Assembly: GCF_014648435.1 (NCBI RefSeq)
Contig: NZ_BMRC01000008.1
Location: 62,001 to 126,000 of the forward strand
Length of the DNA stretch: 64,000 bases
Source of the DNA: Nonomuraea spiralis
Lineage (GTDB): Bacteria > Actinomycetota > Actinomycetes > Streptosporangiales > Streptosporangiaceae
Direction of reading: 5' to 3'
The stretch's first letter is position 1, and each line of letters starts with the position of its first letter. Made by a program: the position numbers and the translations under genes. Below are positions 35,091-43,298 of the stretch, one piece after another. Below the pieces are notes generated by a model. The model made no database searches. It was not told where the DNA came from and saw only the letters and a program-made list of their open reading frames with translations.

Positions 35091-35510
35091 GCGCCGCCTC
35101 CGTCCGTCTGTTCGCCGGTTGTTCGGTGACCGACCTTGGCGGATGACGGAGGCATCGGAGGGAGGCGAACGGGATTCTGGGGATGGGTGGCGGAGGGTGG
35201 GCCGGGGTTGTGGATAGCCGCGGGCGCAGTGGGTTTGAGGCCTTGTTGAAGTGGAAGTCCGGCTGGTCGAGGGGGGCGATGACGTGCTGCGCGAAGAGGG
35301 CGTGGCGCCCGCACGCCTGCGTAGACGCGGCTCTGAGCCAAGCCCTAGGACGAGGCGAGGCGTCGTCCTGAGGCCGCTTGCAGGTGCTCTGCCTGAGAGG
35401 GGCAGAGGGGGCGAGGCTGAGCGGAGCGGGGCAGCCGAGAATGGCCGCACGACTGACACGCCAGATCACGCACTCGCCACCGCGAGCCGGCACTGGCGGC
35501 CGCGGGGAGC

Positions 35511-35660
35511 ACGGGCAGCTCGCAGGGAGCATGGGCGGCTCGCAGGGGGCATGGGCAGCTCCCGGGAGGCCGCGAGGGGCATGGGCGGCTCCTGGGGGGC
35601 ACGGGCAGCTCGCGGGCGACCGCGGGAGGCACGGGCGGCTCCCGGACGGCACGTGGCAGC
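35511..35660. repeat. Array of 10-bp blocks
   Basis: Fifteen consecutive decamers alternate between an A[C/T]GGGC[A/G]GCT type and a C[G/C]C[A/G]GGGGGC type, without a single slip in phase. Examples are ACGGGCAGCT, CGCAGGGAGC, ATGGGCGGCT and CGCAGGGGGC. The period matches one DNA helical turn. Confidence 0.8.
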
Positions 35661-35760
35661 AGCGGGCCACCACGGTCGTCCTGCGGCCCAGCAAGCCTGA
35701 TCGGGGGCTGCCGCATGGGGCCCCACAGGTCTAGTCAACGCCCAGTTCGCCCGCCCCAGA

Positions 35761-35804
35761 CGCCACGCCACGCCACGCCACGCCACGCCACGCCACGCCA
35801 CGCC
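35761..35804. repeat. Pentanucleotide microsatellite (CGCCA)n
   Basis: Eight perfect CGCCA copies (35761-35800) plus CGCC. Such a tract is prone to slippage and may vary in length between strains. Confidence 0.95.
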
Positions 35805-36092
35805 GACGATCGTGACCGCATGACGACGTCACCGGTATTGGTTTGCCTTGTGCGAGCGAGGTCGCACTGTTCTACGTCATGAGCCGCCGACCGTCTTTGG
35901 GCCGCGATGTCACGGATTTGCGAGATTCGACTGGTGACCGCCCAGGACGAGCTGGGAAGGCGACAAGCCCCTCGGTGCCCGCATAGGCGAAGGCGCGGTG
36001 TCCGAGAAGGGACTCGCGCGGACAACGCGCGAGGAAGCGCGCCGCACGACACCGCACGACACCGCCTGTTGCCCTACGCGAGCGAGCCCGCT

Positions 36093-36155
36093 CAGGTCGC
36101 ACGTGAACGGACGCAGGTCGCACGTAATCGGACGCAGGTCGCACCTGAACGAACG
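36093..36155. repeat. Tandem repeat, 21 bp x 3
   Basis: Units CAGGTCGCACGTGAACGGAC+G (36093-36113), CAGGTCGCACGTAATCGGAC+G (36114-36134) and CAGGTCGCACCTGAACGAAC+G (36135-36155) sit about 160-220 bp beyond the end of the DUF2469 gene. Confidence 0.92.
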
Positions 36156-36316
36156 CGCACGCGAACGGACGAACGAGCGAACGGCCAACCAGCATCGGCC
36201 CGTACGTCCCCCCGAACCTCGACGTACCCAGCAGATGAAACGGGTCGCGGTCCCGCCGCAGGGCGGCCGGGTCAGATGCCGTCGTCGCCCCCCGCGGCGC
36301 CGGCATCCCCCTCCTC

Positions 36317-36640
36317 CTACCCGGAGAACCCTTCCTTGGGCATCTCCAGGTCGGCCTTGGCCAGCTCTTCCACGTTCACATCCTTGAACGTGACCACCCG
36401 CACGTTCTTCACGAACCGCGCCGGCCGGTACATGTCCCACACCCAGGCGTCCTGCATCTTCACGTCGAAGAAGACGTCGCCGTTCTCCGCGGTACGGACG
36501 TCGAGGTCGACCGAGTTGGTCAGGTAGAACCGACGCTCGGTCTCCACGACGTATGTGAACAACCCGACGACATCACGGTATTCGCGGTAAAGCTGCAGCT
36601 CCATCTCGGTTTCGTATTTTTCGAGATCCTCTGCGCTCAT
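36317..36640 (-). CDS. DUF2469-family protein
   Basis: A 107-residue conserved actinobacterial protein of unknown function, almost always next to rnhB. The sequence is acidic, with a conserved core ('YREYRDVVGLFTYVVETERR' and 'FYLTNSVDLDV') and no signal peptide or membrane segment. ATG 36640. Its position after rnhB in the same direction (39-bp gap) suggests co-transcription. Confidence 0.93.
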   Translation of the reverse strand: MSAEDLEKYETEMELQLYREYRDVVGLFTYVVETERRFYLTNSVDLDVRTAENGDVFFDVKMQDAWVWDMYRPARFVKNVRVVTFKDVNVEELAKADLEMPKEGFSG

Positions 36641-36679
36641 CGCGGTCCTCCTGTCGTACCGGTCCCCCGGTTCGCCTGC

Positions 36680-37348
36680 TCAGGCAACCCCGGCCCCCAT
36701 TTCATTTTCACCCATCCCCCTGGCCACCGTGACGAAGGAGTAACGGTGTTCGGGGCACGGGCCATGTCTCTCCAGTGCCAAACGATGTCCTGGCGTGACA
36801 TACCCCTTGTGCTCGGCGAAACCGTACTGAGGGAATCTTCGATCCAGCTCGACCATCAGGCGGTCCCTCGTCACCTTGGCCACGATCGACGCGGCCGCCA
36901 CGCAGGCGGCCACCTGGTCCCCCTTCCACACCGCCAGGGACGGCGCCGGCAGGCCGGGCACCGGGAAGCCGTCCGTGAGGATGTACTCCGGGTCACAGGG
37001 CAACCGCGCGACGGCCCGCCGCATTCCTGACACATTGCTCTTGTGCAGGCCCCTGGCGTCGATCTCGGCGGCCGGGATCACCACGACACCCACGTGGGCG
37101 GTGGCCAGGATGCGATCGTACAGACGCTCGCGCACCGGCGCTGACAGCAGCTTGGAGTCGCCGAGGCCGTTGACCTCCTTGCGCAGGACGACGGCGGCGA
37201 CGACCAGCGGACCGGCGCAGGCGCCGCGGCCCGCCTCGTCGACCCCGGCGATCGGGGTCAGCCCACGGCGGGCCAGCGCCCGCTCATAGGCGTAGAGTCC
37301 GGAATCGCGCCGGACGACGCTCGGTCGAGGGCGGAACGCAACTGTCAT
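36680..37348 (-). CDS. rnhB: Ribonuclease HII
   Basis: A 222-residue RNase HII that removes RNA from RNA-DNA hybrids and single ribonucleotides. The active-site motif 'GVDEAGRG' (D37, E38) is followed by 'GDSKLL' and the C-terminal 'HKGYVTPGHR'. ATG 37348 is chosen; the frame upstream is a shadow. It sits between lepB and the DUF2469 gene, the normal order in actinobacteria. Confidence 0.96.
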   Translation of the reverse strand: MTVAFRPRPSVVRRDSGLYAYERALARRGLTPIAGVDEAGRGACAGPLVVAAVVLRKEVNGLGDSKLLSAPVRERLYDRILATAHVGVVVIPAAEIDARGLHKSNVSGMRRAVARLPCDPEYILTDGFPVPGLPAPSLAVWKGDQVAACVAAASIVAKVTRDRLMVELDRRFPQYGFAEHKGYVTPGHRLALERHGPCPEHRYSFVTVARGMGENEMGAGVA

Positions 37349-37398
37349 GACACTGGCAGCGTACGCCCCATTCGCCGCAAACCGCGACCGAAAGCCCC

Positions 37399-37995
37399 CT
37401 ACTTGACCTTGTCGAAAGTCTCGGGCGTGGAGAACAGGTAGCCGCGCGACAGCGGCCAGTAGCGGACGACCGCCTTGCCGATCACGTCGTCGACGGAGAT
37501 GAAGCCGCCGCCGGGCTCGTCCATGTGGGCGCGCGAGTCGGCCGAGGCGGTGCGGTGGTCGCCCATCAGCCACAACTTGCCCGCCGGGACGGTGACGCTG
37601 AACTTGTCGCCGCCGCCGAAGTCACCGGGGTAGAGGTAGGACTCCTCGTCGAGGGGGGTGCCGTTGACGCTGATGCGGTGCTTGGAGTCGCAGCAGACCA
37701 CCTTGTCGCCGCCGACGCCGATGACGCGCTTGATGGTGTCCTCGCCGGTACGCCAGCCCTTGAACACCACGATGTCGCCGCGCGCGGGATCGCCCGCCAG
37801 CTTGTTGACGAACACCCGGTCGTTGATCAGCAGGGTGTTCTCCATCGACTCCGACGGGATGTAGAACGACCCGATCACGAACGCCTGCAGCAGCAGCGCG
37901 ATGCCCACGCCGAGCACGAGCAGCAGGACGGTCTCCCGGAAGCCGCCCTTCTTCTTCTCTTTGGCCACGCCCTCCGCCTTCTTGGTGACGGCCAT
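37399..37995 (-). CDS. lepB: Signal peptidase I (first of two)
   Basis: A 198-residue type I signal peptidase. A lysine-rich cytoplasmic N-terminus is followed by one membrane segment (about residues 22-40). The catalytic serine is S50 in 'PSESMENTL', the lysine K89 in 'DTIKRVIGVGGD', and 'MGDHRTASADSR' is box E. Unlike its neighbour it has no C-terminal membrane segment. Its start overlaps the upstream lepB stop (TGATG). Both paralogues contain an unusual 'CCDSK' cysteine pair. Confidence 0.95.
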   Translation of the reverse strand: MAVTKKAEGVAKEKKKGGFRETVLLLVLGVGIALLLQAFVIGSFYIPSESMENTLLINDRVFVNKLAGDPARGDIVVFKGWRTGEDTIKRVIGVGGDKVVCCDSKHRISVNGTPLDEESYLYPGDFGGGDKFSVTVPAGKLWLMGDHRTASADSRAHMDEPGGGFISVDDVIGKAVVRYWPLSRGYLFSTPETFDKVK

Positions 37996-38852
37996 CAGCG
38001 CTTCCTCCCCAACCGGCGCCGACGAACCAGGACCAAGGGTACGGCCAGCCCGAACCCGGCCACCAGCGGTACGGACTCGCCAAGTGCCTGAAGTGCGGGC
38101 TGCGCGAACGTGTCGGGTATGGACAACACTCCCGCCCGGTTGAACGGCCAGACGATCACGAAGGCCCGGCCGATGACCTGACCTTCGGGGATCGAGCCGC
38201 CGCCCTGGTCACCGGTGTGCGAGCGCGAGTCGAGCGAGACGGAACGATGATCACCCATCACCCACAGCCGGTCGGGCGGCACGGTGATGTCGAAGAACCT
38301 GTCGGACGGCACGTTGCCCGGGTAGAGGTAGCTCTCCTCGTCGATGGCCGTGCCGTTGACCGTGATGCGCCCCTTGGAGTCACAACACTTGACGTGGTCG
38401 CCGCCGACGCCGATGACCCGCTTGATGTAGTCCTTCTCGCCCGGCACGACGCCGAACGCCGTGCCCACCCAGCGGAAGAAGGCCGCGATCGGGTTGGACG
38501 GCTCCTCCATCTCGAACTCGCCGTCCCAGGAGTCGACGCCGGAGAAGACCACGACGTCGCCGCGCTCGATGTCACGGGTGTGGTAGACGAGCTTGTTGAC
38601 CAGGACCCTGTCGTTCTTGAGCAGGGTGTTCTCCATGGACTCCGACGGAATGTAGAAGGCCTGGATCACGAACGTCTTGATGATCAGGGCCAGCACGAGG
38701 GCCACAACAACAAGAACGGGCAGTTCTTTCCAGAACGACCCCTTCTTCTCCTTGTCGCCCTTTGCCGGCTTCTGAGTCTCTTCGGCGACCACGTCCACCT
38801 CGTCCTCGACAGGGCGGCGCGAAGCGCCGTACTCCTGGTCCTCGCTAGTCAT
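37995..38852 (-). CDS. lepB: Signal peptidase I (second of two)
   Basis: A 285-residue signal peptidase I with a longer acidic/basic N-terminal tail, a membrane segment at about 43-60, catalytic S72 ('PSESMENTL') and K144 ('DYIKRVIGVGGD'), box E 'MGDHRSVSLDSR' and a second membrane segment at the C-terminus ('LVAGFGLAVPLVLV'). The tandem arrangement matches the multiple adjacent signal peptidase genes of Streptomyces. ATG 38852. Translationally coupled to the next lepB. Confidence 0.95.
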   Translation of the reverse strand: MTSEDQEYGASRRPVEDEVDVVAEETQKPAKGDKEKKGSFWKELPVLVVVALVLALIIKTFVIQAFYIPSESMENTLLKNDRVLVNKLVYHTRDIERGDVVVFSGVDSWDGEFEMEEPSNPIAAFFRWVGTAFGVVPGEKDYIKRVIGVGGDHVKCCDSKGRITVNGTAIDEESYLYPGNVPSDRFFDITVPPDRLWVMGDHRSVSLDSRSHTGDQGGGSIPEGQVIGRAFVIVWPFNRAGVLSIPDTFAQPALQALGESVPLVAGFGLAVPLVLVRRRRLGRKR

Positions 38853-38951
38853 CGCTGACGAGCCTAGATGATGGAACGGCTCGACAAGCCTCGACCGACG
38901 TTACACCCATGCGCGAGTCGTTCCACATAAAGGAAATGGCCCCGCAAAGCC

Positions 38952-38980
38952 GAAAAGCCCGTGCGGTGCACGGGCCTTTC
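38952..38980 (-). terminator. Rho-independent-like terminator after rplS
   Basis: On the minus strand GAAAGGCCCGTGC and GCACGGGCTTTTC form a stem with one mismatch and a 3-nt loop, followed by T-rich sequence. It lies 15-43 nt after the rplS stop and ends the ribosomal transcript before the lepB genes. Confidence 0.75.
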
Positions 38981-38994
38981 GGTAAAGACTTGGG

Positions 38995-39357
38995 CTACTT
39001 CGCGGGGGTCGCCTCACGCTTCTCGCGGATGCGGGCGGCCTTGCCGCGCAGGTCGCGCATGTAGTAGAGCTTGGCGCGACGCACGTCACCGCGGGTCACG
39101 AGCACGATCTTCTCGATGACCGGGCTGTGCACCGGGAAGGTGCGCTCGACGCCGACGCCGTAGCTGACCTTGCGGACCGTGAAGGTCTCGCGGGCGCCGC
39201 TGCCCTGCCGCCGCAGCACGAACCCCTTGAAGACCTGGATACGGGAGCGGTTGCCTTCGACGACTCGTACGTGGACCTCGAGCGTGTCACCGGGGCGGAA
39301 CGCCGGGACGTCGCTGCGCAGGGTCGCCTGCTCGAGCTCCTGGATCTTCGTGTGCAT
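38995..39357 (-). CDS. rplS: 50S ribosomal protein L19
   Basis: A 120-residue L19. Core segments 'FRPGDTLEVHVRVVEGNR', 'IQVFKGFVLRRQGSGARETF' and 'AKLYYMRDLRGKAARIREK' are standard. ATG 39357 gives the usual length; an upstream in-frame extension is rejected. It is followed by a terminator and preceded by two leader hairpins. Confidence 0.97.
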   Translation of the reverse strand: MHTKIQELEQATLRSDVPAFRPGDTLEVHVRVVEGNRSRIQVFKGFVLRRQGSGARETFTVRKVSYGVGVERTFPVHSPVIEKIVLVTRGDVRRAKLYYMRDLRGKAARIREKREATPAK

Positions 39358-39440
39358 GAGAGCTGTCCTCAAGTCCTCGCGAGCACGCGGAGGTCCACCC
39401 GGCCGGAGCTCGCGGCGGACACGCTTGCTGATTTGATGAA

Positions 39441-39487
39441 CCCGGGATCGTTTCCCGGGCATGGCGGACCAACCGTGTGACGGTTGG
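39441..39487 (-). promoter_or_regulatory. Two hairpins between trmD and rplS
   Basis: CCAACCGT/ACGGTTGG (39469-39487, 3-nt loop) lies 8 nt after the trmD stop. CCCGGGA/TCCCGGG (39441-39459, 5-nt loop) follows. They may be a weak terminator for trmD or a structured leader controlling rplS; neither has a T-tract. Confidence 0.45.
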
Positions 39488-39494
39488 CAGCGAT

Positions 39495-40274
39495 TCAGTT
39501 TGCCATATCTTCCGGCCGGACGCGAAACGAGAGCTCTTCGAGCAGCTTCCTGTCGTGCTTGTCGAGCGTCTCCGGGTCGAGCGCCGCCGCCAGTTCGGGC
39601 CGGTTCCGTACCGTACGCCGGAGCGCCTCGTCGCGTCGCCACCGGGCGACTTTTCCGTGATGTCCGGACAGCAGCACGGCGGGAACCTCGTGCCCCCGCC
39701 ACACCGGCGGCTTGGTGTAGACCGGACCTTCCACCAGATTCTGCATCGAACCAGGTGCGAAGGAGTCGTCCACGGCGGACTGGGCGTTCCCCAGCACCCC
39801 GGGCAGCAGCCGGCCGACCGCCTCGACCATCACCAGCACCGCCACCTCGCCGCCGGCCAGCACGTAATCGCCGATGCTGACCTCGTCGACGCGCAGCCGG
39901 GAGCCGTACTCGGCCATGACCCGCGAGTCGATGCCCTCGTAACGCCCGCAGGCGAACAACAACCACGGCTCCGCGGCCAGCTCCTGGGCCAGCTCCTGGG
40001 TGAACGGCCGCCCGCTCGGCGTCGGCACGATCATCCGCGGCGCGCCGTCGCCGATCACCGAGTCGATGGCCTCGCCCCAGACCTCGGGCTTCATCACCAT
40101 GCCGGGCCCGCCGCCGTACGGCGTGTCGTCGACGGTCCTGTGGACGTCGTGCGCCCAGTCGCGGAGCTGGTGGACCCGTACGTCGAGGGTGCCGCGCTCG
40201 CGCGCCTTGCCGATCAGGGAGACGTCGAGCGGGGCGAAGTACTCGGGAAAGATGGACAGGATGTCGAGGCGCAT
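39495..40274 (-). CDS. trmD: tRNA (guanine(37)-N(1))-methyltransferase
   Basis: A 259-residue SPOUT methyltransferase that prevents frameshifting by methylating G37. The trefoil-knot SAM site shows 'LLFACGRYEGIDSRV', 'EVSIGDYVLAGGEVA' and 'VDDTPYGGGPGMV'. ATG 40274 overlaps the rimM stop (TGATG); GTG 40277 is also possible. The cluster rpsP-KH-rimM-trmD-rplS is the usual one. Confidence 0.97.
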   Translation of the reverse strand: MRLDILSIFPEYFAPLDVSLIGKARERGTLDVRVHQLRDWAHDVHRTVDDTPYGGGPGMVMKPEVWGEAIDSVIGDGAPRMIVPTPSGRPFTQELAQELAAEPWLLFACGRYEGIDSRVMAEYGSRLRVDEVSIGDYVLAGGEVAVLVMVEAVGRLLPGVLGNAQSAVDDSFAPGSMQNLVEGPVYTKPPVWRGHEVPAVLLSGHHGKVARWRRDEALRRTVRNRPELAAALDPETLDKHDRKLLEELSFRVRPEDMAN

Positions 40275-40774
40275 CACAGCAGGCCCTCTGGCGGGTCGAC
40301 GATCAGGCGTCCGCCCGTCAGGTCGACCTCGGGCACCAGGGCCTTCACGAACGGGATGAGCGCGTCGTCCTGCCCGCGACGGCGTACGACCAGCAGGTCC
40401 TGGCCGTGGTGCAGAACGTCGGTGACCTCACCGACGGGCTCGCCCGACACGGTCTCCACCGCCAGCCCGACGAGCTGGTGGTCGTGGAACTCGTCCGGAT
40501 CGTCGGACGGCTCCACCTCGGCGGAGTCGATCACCAGCATGGTGCCCCGCAGTTCCTCGGCCTGGTCACGACTGCCGAACCCCTCGAACGCGACCAGGAG
40601 CACGTCCTTGTGCCAGCGGCGACCCTCGATGACGAGCGGCCCTCTGCCCGCCGGGTCCGTCGCGATCGACAGGCCCTCGGCGAAGCGCAGCTCGGGATCG
40701 TCGGTGCGCACCTCCACGGTCACCTCACCGCGTACTCCGTGCGGACGACCTATCCGGCCGACGACCAGCTGCAC
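40274..40774 (-). CDS. rimM: Ribosome maturation factor
   Basis: A 166-residue 16S rRNA-processing factor that assists 30S head assembly. The N-terminal barrel begins 'LVVGRIGRPHGVRGEV' and the PRC-barrel domain contains 'DHQLVGLAVETVSGEPVGEV'. GTG 40774 is chosen (GGTGGG upstream); a longer frame to 40798 lacks support. Confidence 0.95.
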   Translation of the reverse strand: MQLVVGRIGRPHGVRGEVTVEVRTDDPELRFAEGLSIATDPAGRGPLVIEGRRWHKDVLLVAFEGFGSRDQAEELRGTMLVIDSAEVEPSDDPDEFHDHQLVGLAVETVSGEPVGEVTDVLHHGQDLLVVRRRGQDDALIPFVKALVPEVDLTGGRLIVDPPEGLL

Positions 40775-40846
40775 GTGAACCCACCTTCTCCAACGCAAGC
40801 GCCCCCATCGGCCTTTCAGGACCGATGAGGGCGCGAATTCCTGACG

Positions 40847-41092
40847 CTAACGGACTGCTTCGTTCAGGTCGAGCAGGTCGACCCGTACGTACTTCCCGTC
40901 GGCCAGGGCGTTCACAACGGTGCGCAGCGCCTTGGCGGTGCGCCCGCCGCGTCCGATGACCTTGCCCAGGTCCTCGGGGTGCACCCGGACCTCCAGGACG
41001 CGCCCGCTGCGAATGCGGCGGGCACGGACCCGGACATCGTCGGGATGTTCGACGATGCCCTTAACGAGGTGCTCGAGAGCCTCCTCGAGCAC
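40847..41092 (-). CDS. KH-domain RNA-binding protein (KhpA-type)
   Basis: An 81-residue single KH domain. 'VHPEDLGKVIGRGGRTAKAL' contains the GxxG loop (GRGG). KhpA proteins bind RNA, often with KhpB, and affect cell envelope and division gene expression. The start GTG 41092 lies 1 nt after the rpsP stop, with GAGGG inside the rpsP end as its binding site, so translation is coupled. Confidence 0.93.
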   Translation of the reverse strand: MLEEALEHLVKGIVEHPDDVRVRARRIRSGRVLEVRVHPEDLGKVIGRGGRTAKALRTVVNALADGKYVRVDLLDLNEAVR

Positions 41093-41093
41093 G

Positions 41094-41540
41094 TCAGCCC
41101 TCGCCCTCGGTCGGGGTCTCGGCGGGGGCGGCCTCGGCTTCTTCCTTCTTCTTGGCACGCTTGGGCGCCGTGGTGGCGGCAGTGCCGGTGTCGCCACCGG
41201 ACAGCGCCTCCTTGGCCGCGGCCTCGTAGAGGGCGTGCCTGTCGGGCGCGGGCTCGGCGACCAGCAGCGGCGCCGGGGCGGCCTCGCCCTTGAACTTCTG
41301 CCAGTCACCGGTGAGCTTGAGCAGCTTGAGCACCGGCTCGGTCGGCTGCGCGCCGACACCCAGCCAGTAGGCCGCACGCTCGGCGTTGACCTCGATGCGC
41401 GAAGGGTTTTCCTTCGGGTGGTACAGGCCGATCTCCTCGATCGCCCGGCCGTCACGCTTGGTGCGGCTGTCGGCGATGACGATTCGGTACTGAGCATTGC
41501 GGATCATGCCGAGCCGCTTGAGCTTGATCTTGACTGCCAC
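41094..41540 (-). CDS. rpsP: 30S ribosomal protein S16
   Basis: A 148-residue S16. The conserved core is residues 1-85 ('RNAQYRIVIADSRTKRDGR', 'EEIGLYHPKENPSRIEVN', 'WLGVGAQPTEPV'). A tail rich in Ala/Lys/Glu follows, longer than the E. coli protein but common in actinobacteria. The start is GTG 41540. First gene of the rpsP operon on the minus strand. Confidence 0.97.
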   Translation of the reverse strand: MAVKIKLKRLGMIRNAQYRIVIADSRTKRDGRAIEEIGLYHPKENPSRIEVNAERAAYWLGVGAQPTEPVLKLLKLTGDWQKFKGEAAPAPLLVAEPAPDRHALYEAAAKEALSGGDTGTAATTAPKRAKKKEEAEAAPAETPTEGEG

Positions 41541-41794
41541 TGGTGTGGTCTCTCCTGCATTCGAGCGTGGGTGAACGGCACCTCATCGAGTGGGGCACGA
41601 TGAGACGACGCTCCAGGGACAGGCGCGGCCGGCGGGAGATGAGAGGGCACCCACCTGGTCACGATGTTCCAACATGTCATTCTGCCAGACCGCGGACACT
41701 GCCTTCGACCAGTACCGGCAGGCCGCGGCAAAGGCTCGGCAACGGCCGCGTGTCACCTCGCCCGACTTGATCAACTTCCCTGCGGAATGAGTGG

Positions 41795-43132
41795 GTGACC
41801 ACCTTGACCAAGCCGCAGCTCACGCGCACGGGGCTGCTCACCGCCGGCGTATCCGTCCTGCTCACAGGGGCCTTGTTCGGGCTTACGGCCACCGCCGCGG
41901 CGGGCGAGTTCGCCAATTCCAACGGTATCGGCCTGACCATCACCGAAATCCCGGAGCTGGGCCAGCCCGGCTTCTCGGGCGTCTGGGGCACGGCCTCAGT
42001 GGGGCCCGATCCCGGCACCGACAACGGTGACTGGAGCGACCCGGACGGAGTCACCGAATTCGTCGATCTGGCCAACGAACAGCTCCAGGCGAGCGGCCTG
42101 GACGCGCCGGACGTATGGGAGGCCAGCGCCCAACTGGTCGTCAGCAGCCTCCAGCTCAACCCGGACGCCTCCCAGCCCCTGCTGATCACGGGCAACGTGG
42201 AGACACACGCGCGCTGCACGCCGCCGGCTCCGGCGATGGCGTCCGTACAGGCGGCGCCCGGGACCATCACGGTGCTCGGCGTACCCATCGAGCAGGGGAC
42301 CACGCAGGTGCCCGCGACGGGGGCACAACTCGGGTACCCGGACGTGTCCTCCGGGACCCTGACGGTGGTCAGGACCGACACCGCCACGACGAACGACGCG
42401 ACCTCCGCCGAGGCGGACATGCTGATCTCGATCTCCGCCCGCCTGCTGGACGATGAAGGCAACGTCGTCTACGAGGGCCCGCTGACCGATGTCACCATCG
42501 GCCGGGTCGAAGTCAACTGCGTCCCCAACCAACCCACCCCGACACCCACGCCAACCCCGACCCCGACGCCCACACCCACGCCTACTCTGACCCCGACACC
42601 CACGCCTACTCCGACACCGACACCAACACCGACCCCGACACCGACCCCGACGCCCACACCGACCCCGACACCCACGCCGACGCCGACTCCCACACCCACG
42701 CCTACTCCGACGCCCAGCCCGAGCCCGACACCCACACCTACGCCGACGCCGAGCCCTAGCCCGACGCACACGCCCAGCCCGACCCCGACCATCAGCCCGA
42801 CGCCCAAGCCCACGCATGGCTGCACTCATCGGCCGCAGAAACCGCAGCACCCGCACGAGCACGGGCATCTATGGCCTCACTGCCCTTGGCCGCCTCACGG
42901 CTCGGACCACTACGGCGGCCCGAGCGGCCATGAAGGACCCGCCGACTACGTCGGCCCGTTCGGCCCTCTCGGTCCCTTCGGTCCGTATGGTCCGTATGGT
43001 CCGGGGCCTGTCGGCGACATGACGGATGGGGAGTTGCCGTTCGTCGGCCTGCCGATGCAGATGCCCGCGGCGATCGCCCCGAGGTGGTTCCTCACGGACC
43101 CCGCTCTGCAGTGGCTGCTGCTCTGCCGTTAG
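41795..43132 (+). CDS. Secreted protein with Thr-Pro repeat stalk and His/Gly-Pro-rich C-terminus
   Basis: A 445-residue protein. An N-terminal signal peptide ('LLTAGVSVLLTGALFGLTAT', cleavage near AAA-GE at about residue 36) precedes a globular domain with two or three cysteines (about 37-246). A 90-residue Thr-Pro repeat (about 247-340) is followed by a His/Pro-rich stretch and Gly-Pro-Phe/Tyr repeats reminiscent of collagen-like sequence. There is no LPXTG motif. It looks like a surface or extracellular protein on a rigid stalk; function unknown. GTG 41795 is the likely start. It lies opposite to the surrounding core genes. Confidence 0.78.
   Translation: MTTLTKPQLTRTGLLTAGVSVLLTGALFGLTATAAAGEFANSNGIGLTITEIPELGQPGFSGVWGTASVGPDPGTDNGDWSDPDGVTEFVDLANEQLQASGLDAPDVWEASAQLVVSSLQLNPDASQPLLITGNVETHARCTPPAPAMASVQAAPGTITVLGVPIEQGTTQVPATGAQLGYPDVSSGTLTVVRTDTATTNDATSAEADMLISISARLLDDEGNVVYEGPLTDVTIGRVEVNCVPNQPTPTPTPTPTPTPTPTPTLTPTPTPTPTPTPTPTPTPTPTPTPTPTPTPTPTPTPTPTPTPSPSPTPTPTPTPSPSPTHTPSPTPTISPTPKPTHGCTHRPQKPQHPHEHGHLWPHCPWPPHGSDHYGGPSGHEGPADYVGPFGPLGPFGPYGPYGPGPVGDMTDGELPFVGLPMQMPAAIAPRWFLTDPALQWLLLCR
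42533..42817 (+). repeat. Thr-Pro coding repeat
   Basis: About 285 bp of ACN-CCN codons, mainly (ACGCCGACACCC)-like hexamers with Ser variants near the end. Synonymous variation between units suggests old expansion kept by selection on protein sequence. Confidence 0.9.
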
Positions 43133-43156
43133 AACAGCCCGTACGGCTGGACACAC

Positions 43157-43196
43157 GCGCCCGGTGACCGAACACGGTCCCGGGCGCGCGCCTTTT
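43157..43196 (+). terminator. Terminator of the Thr-Pro-repeat protein gene
   Basis: GCGCCCGGTGACCG (43157-43170) pairs with CGGTCCCGGGCGC (43175-43187) with one bulged T and a 4-nt loop. GCGCCTTTT follows, a T-run in the plus direction. Confidence 0.75.
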
Positions 43197-43261
43197 CGCA
43201 GTGGTAAGAGCCTGACCGAGGACGACGCCTCCGGTGCGGGGCCGACGAAGGGTCCCTCAGG

Positions 43262-43293
43262 AAGGGCGGGGGCGAGTGAGAGCGCCCGCCCTT
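43262..43293 (-). terminator. Probable terminator hairpin after ffh
   Basis: AAGGGCGGG (43262-43270) and CCCGCCCTT (43285-43293) form a 9-bp stem across a 14-nt loop, 6 nt beyond the ffh stop. No long T-tract. Confidence 0.5.
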
Positions 43294-43298
43294 ACCGC

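Larger units (their letters stand above)
35091..36316. other. 1.2 kb intergenic region with three repeat arrays
   Basis: No gene is supported between yraN and the DUF2469 gene. It contains a 10-bp-phased array (35511-35660), a CGCCA array (35761-35804) and a 21-bp array (36093-36155), each listed separately. Open frames through it follow from the repeats. Confidence 0.75.
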
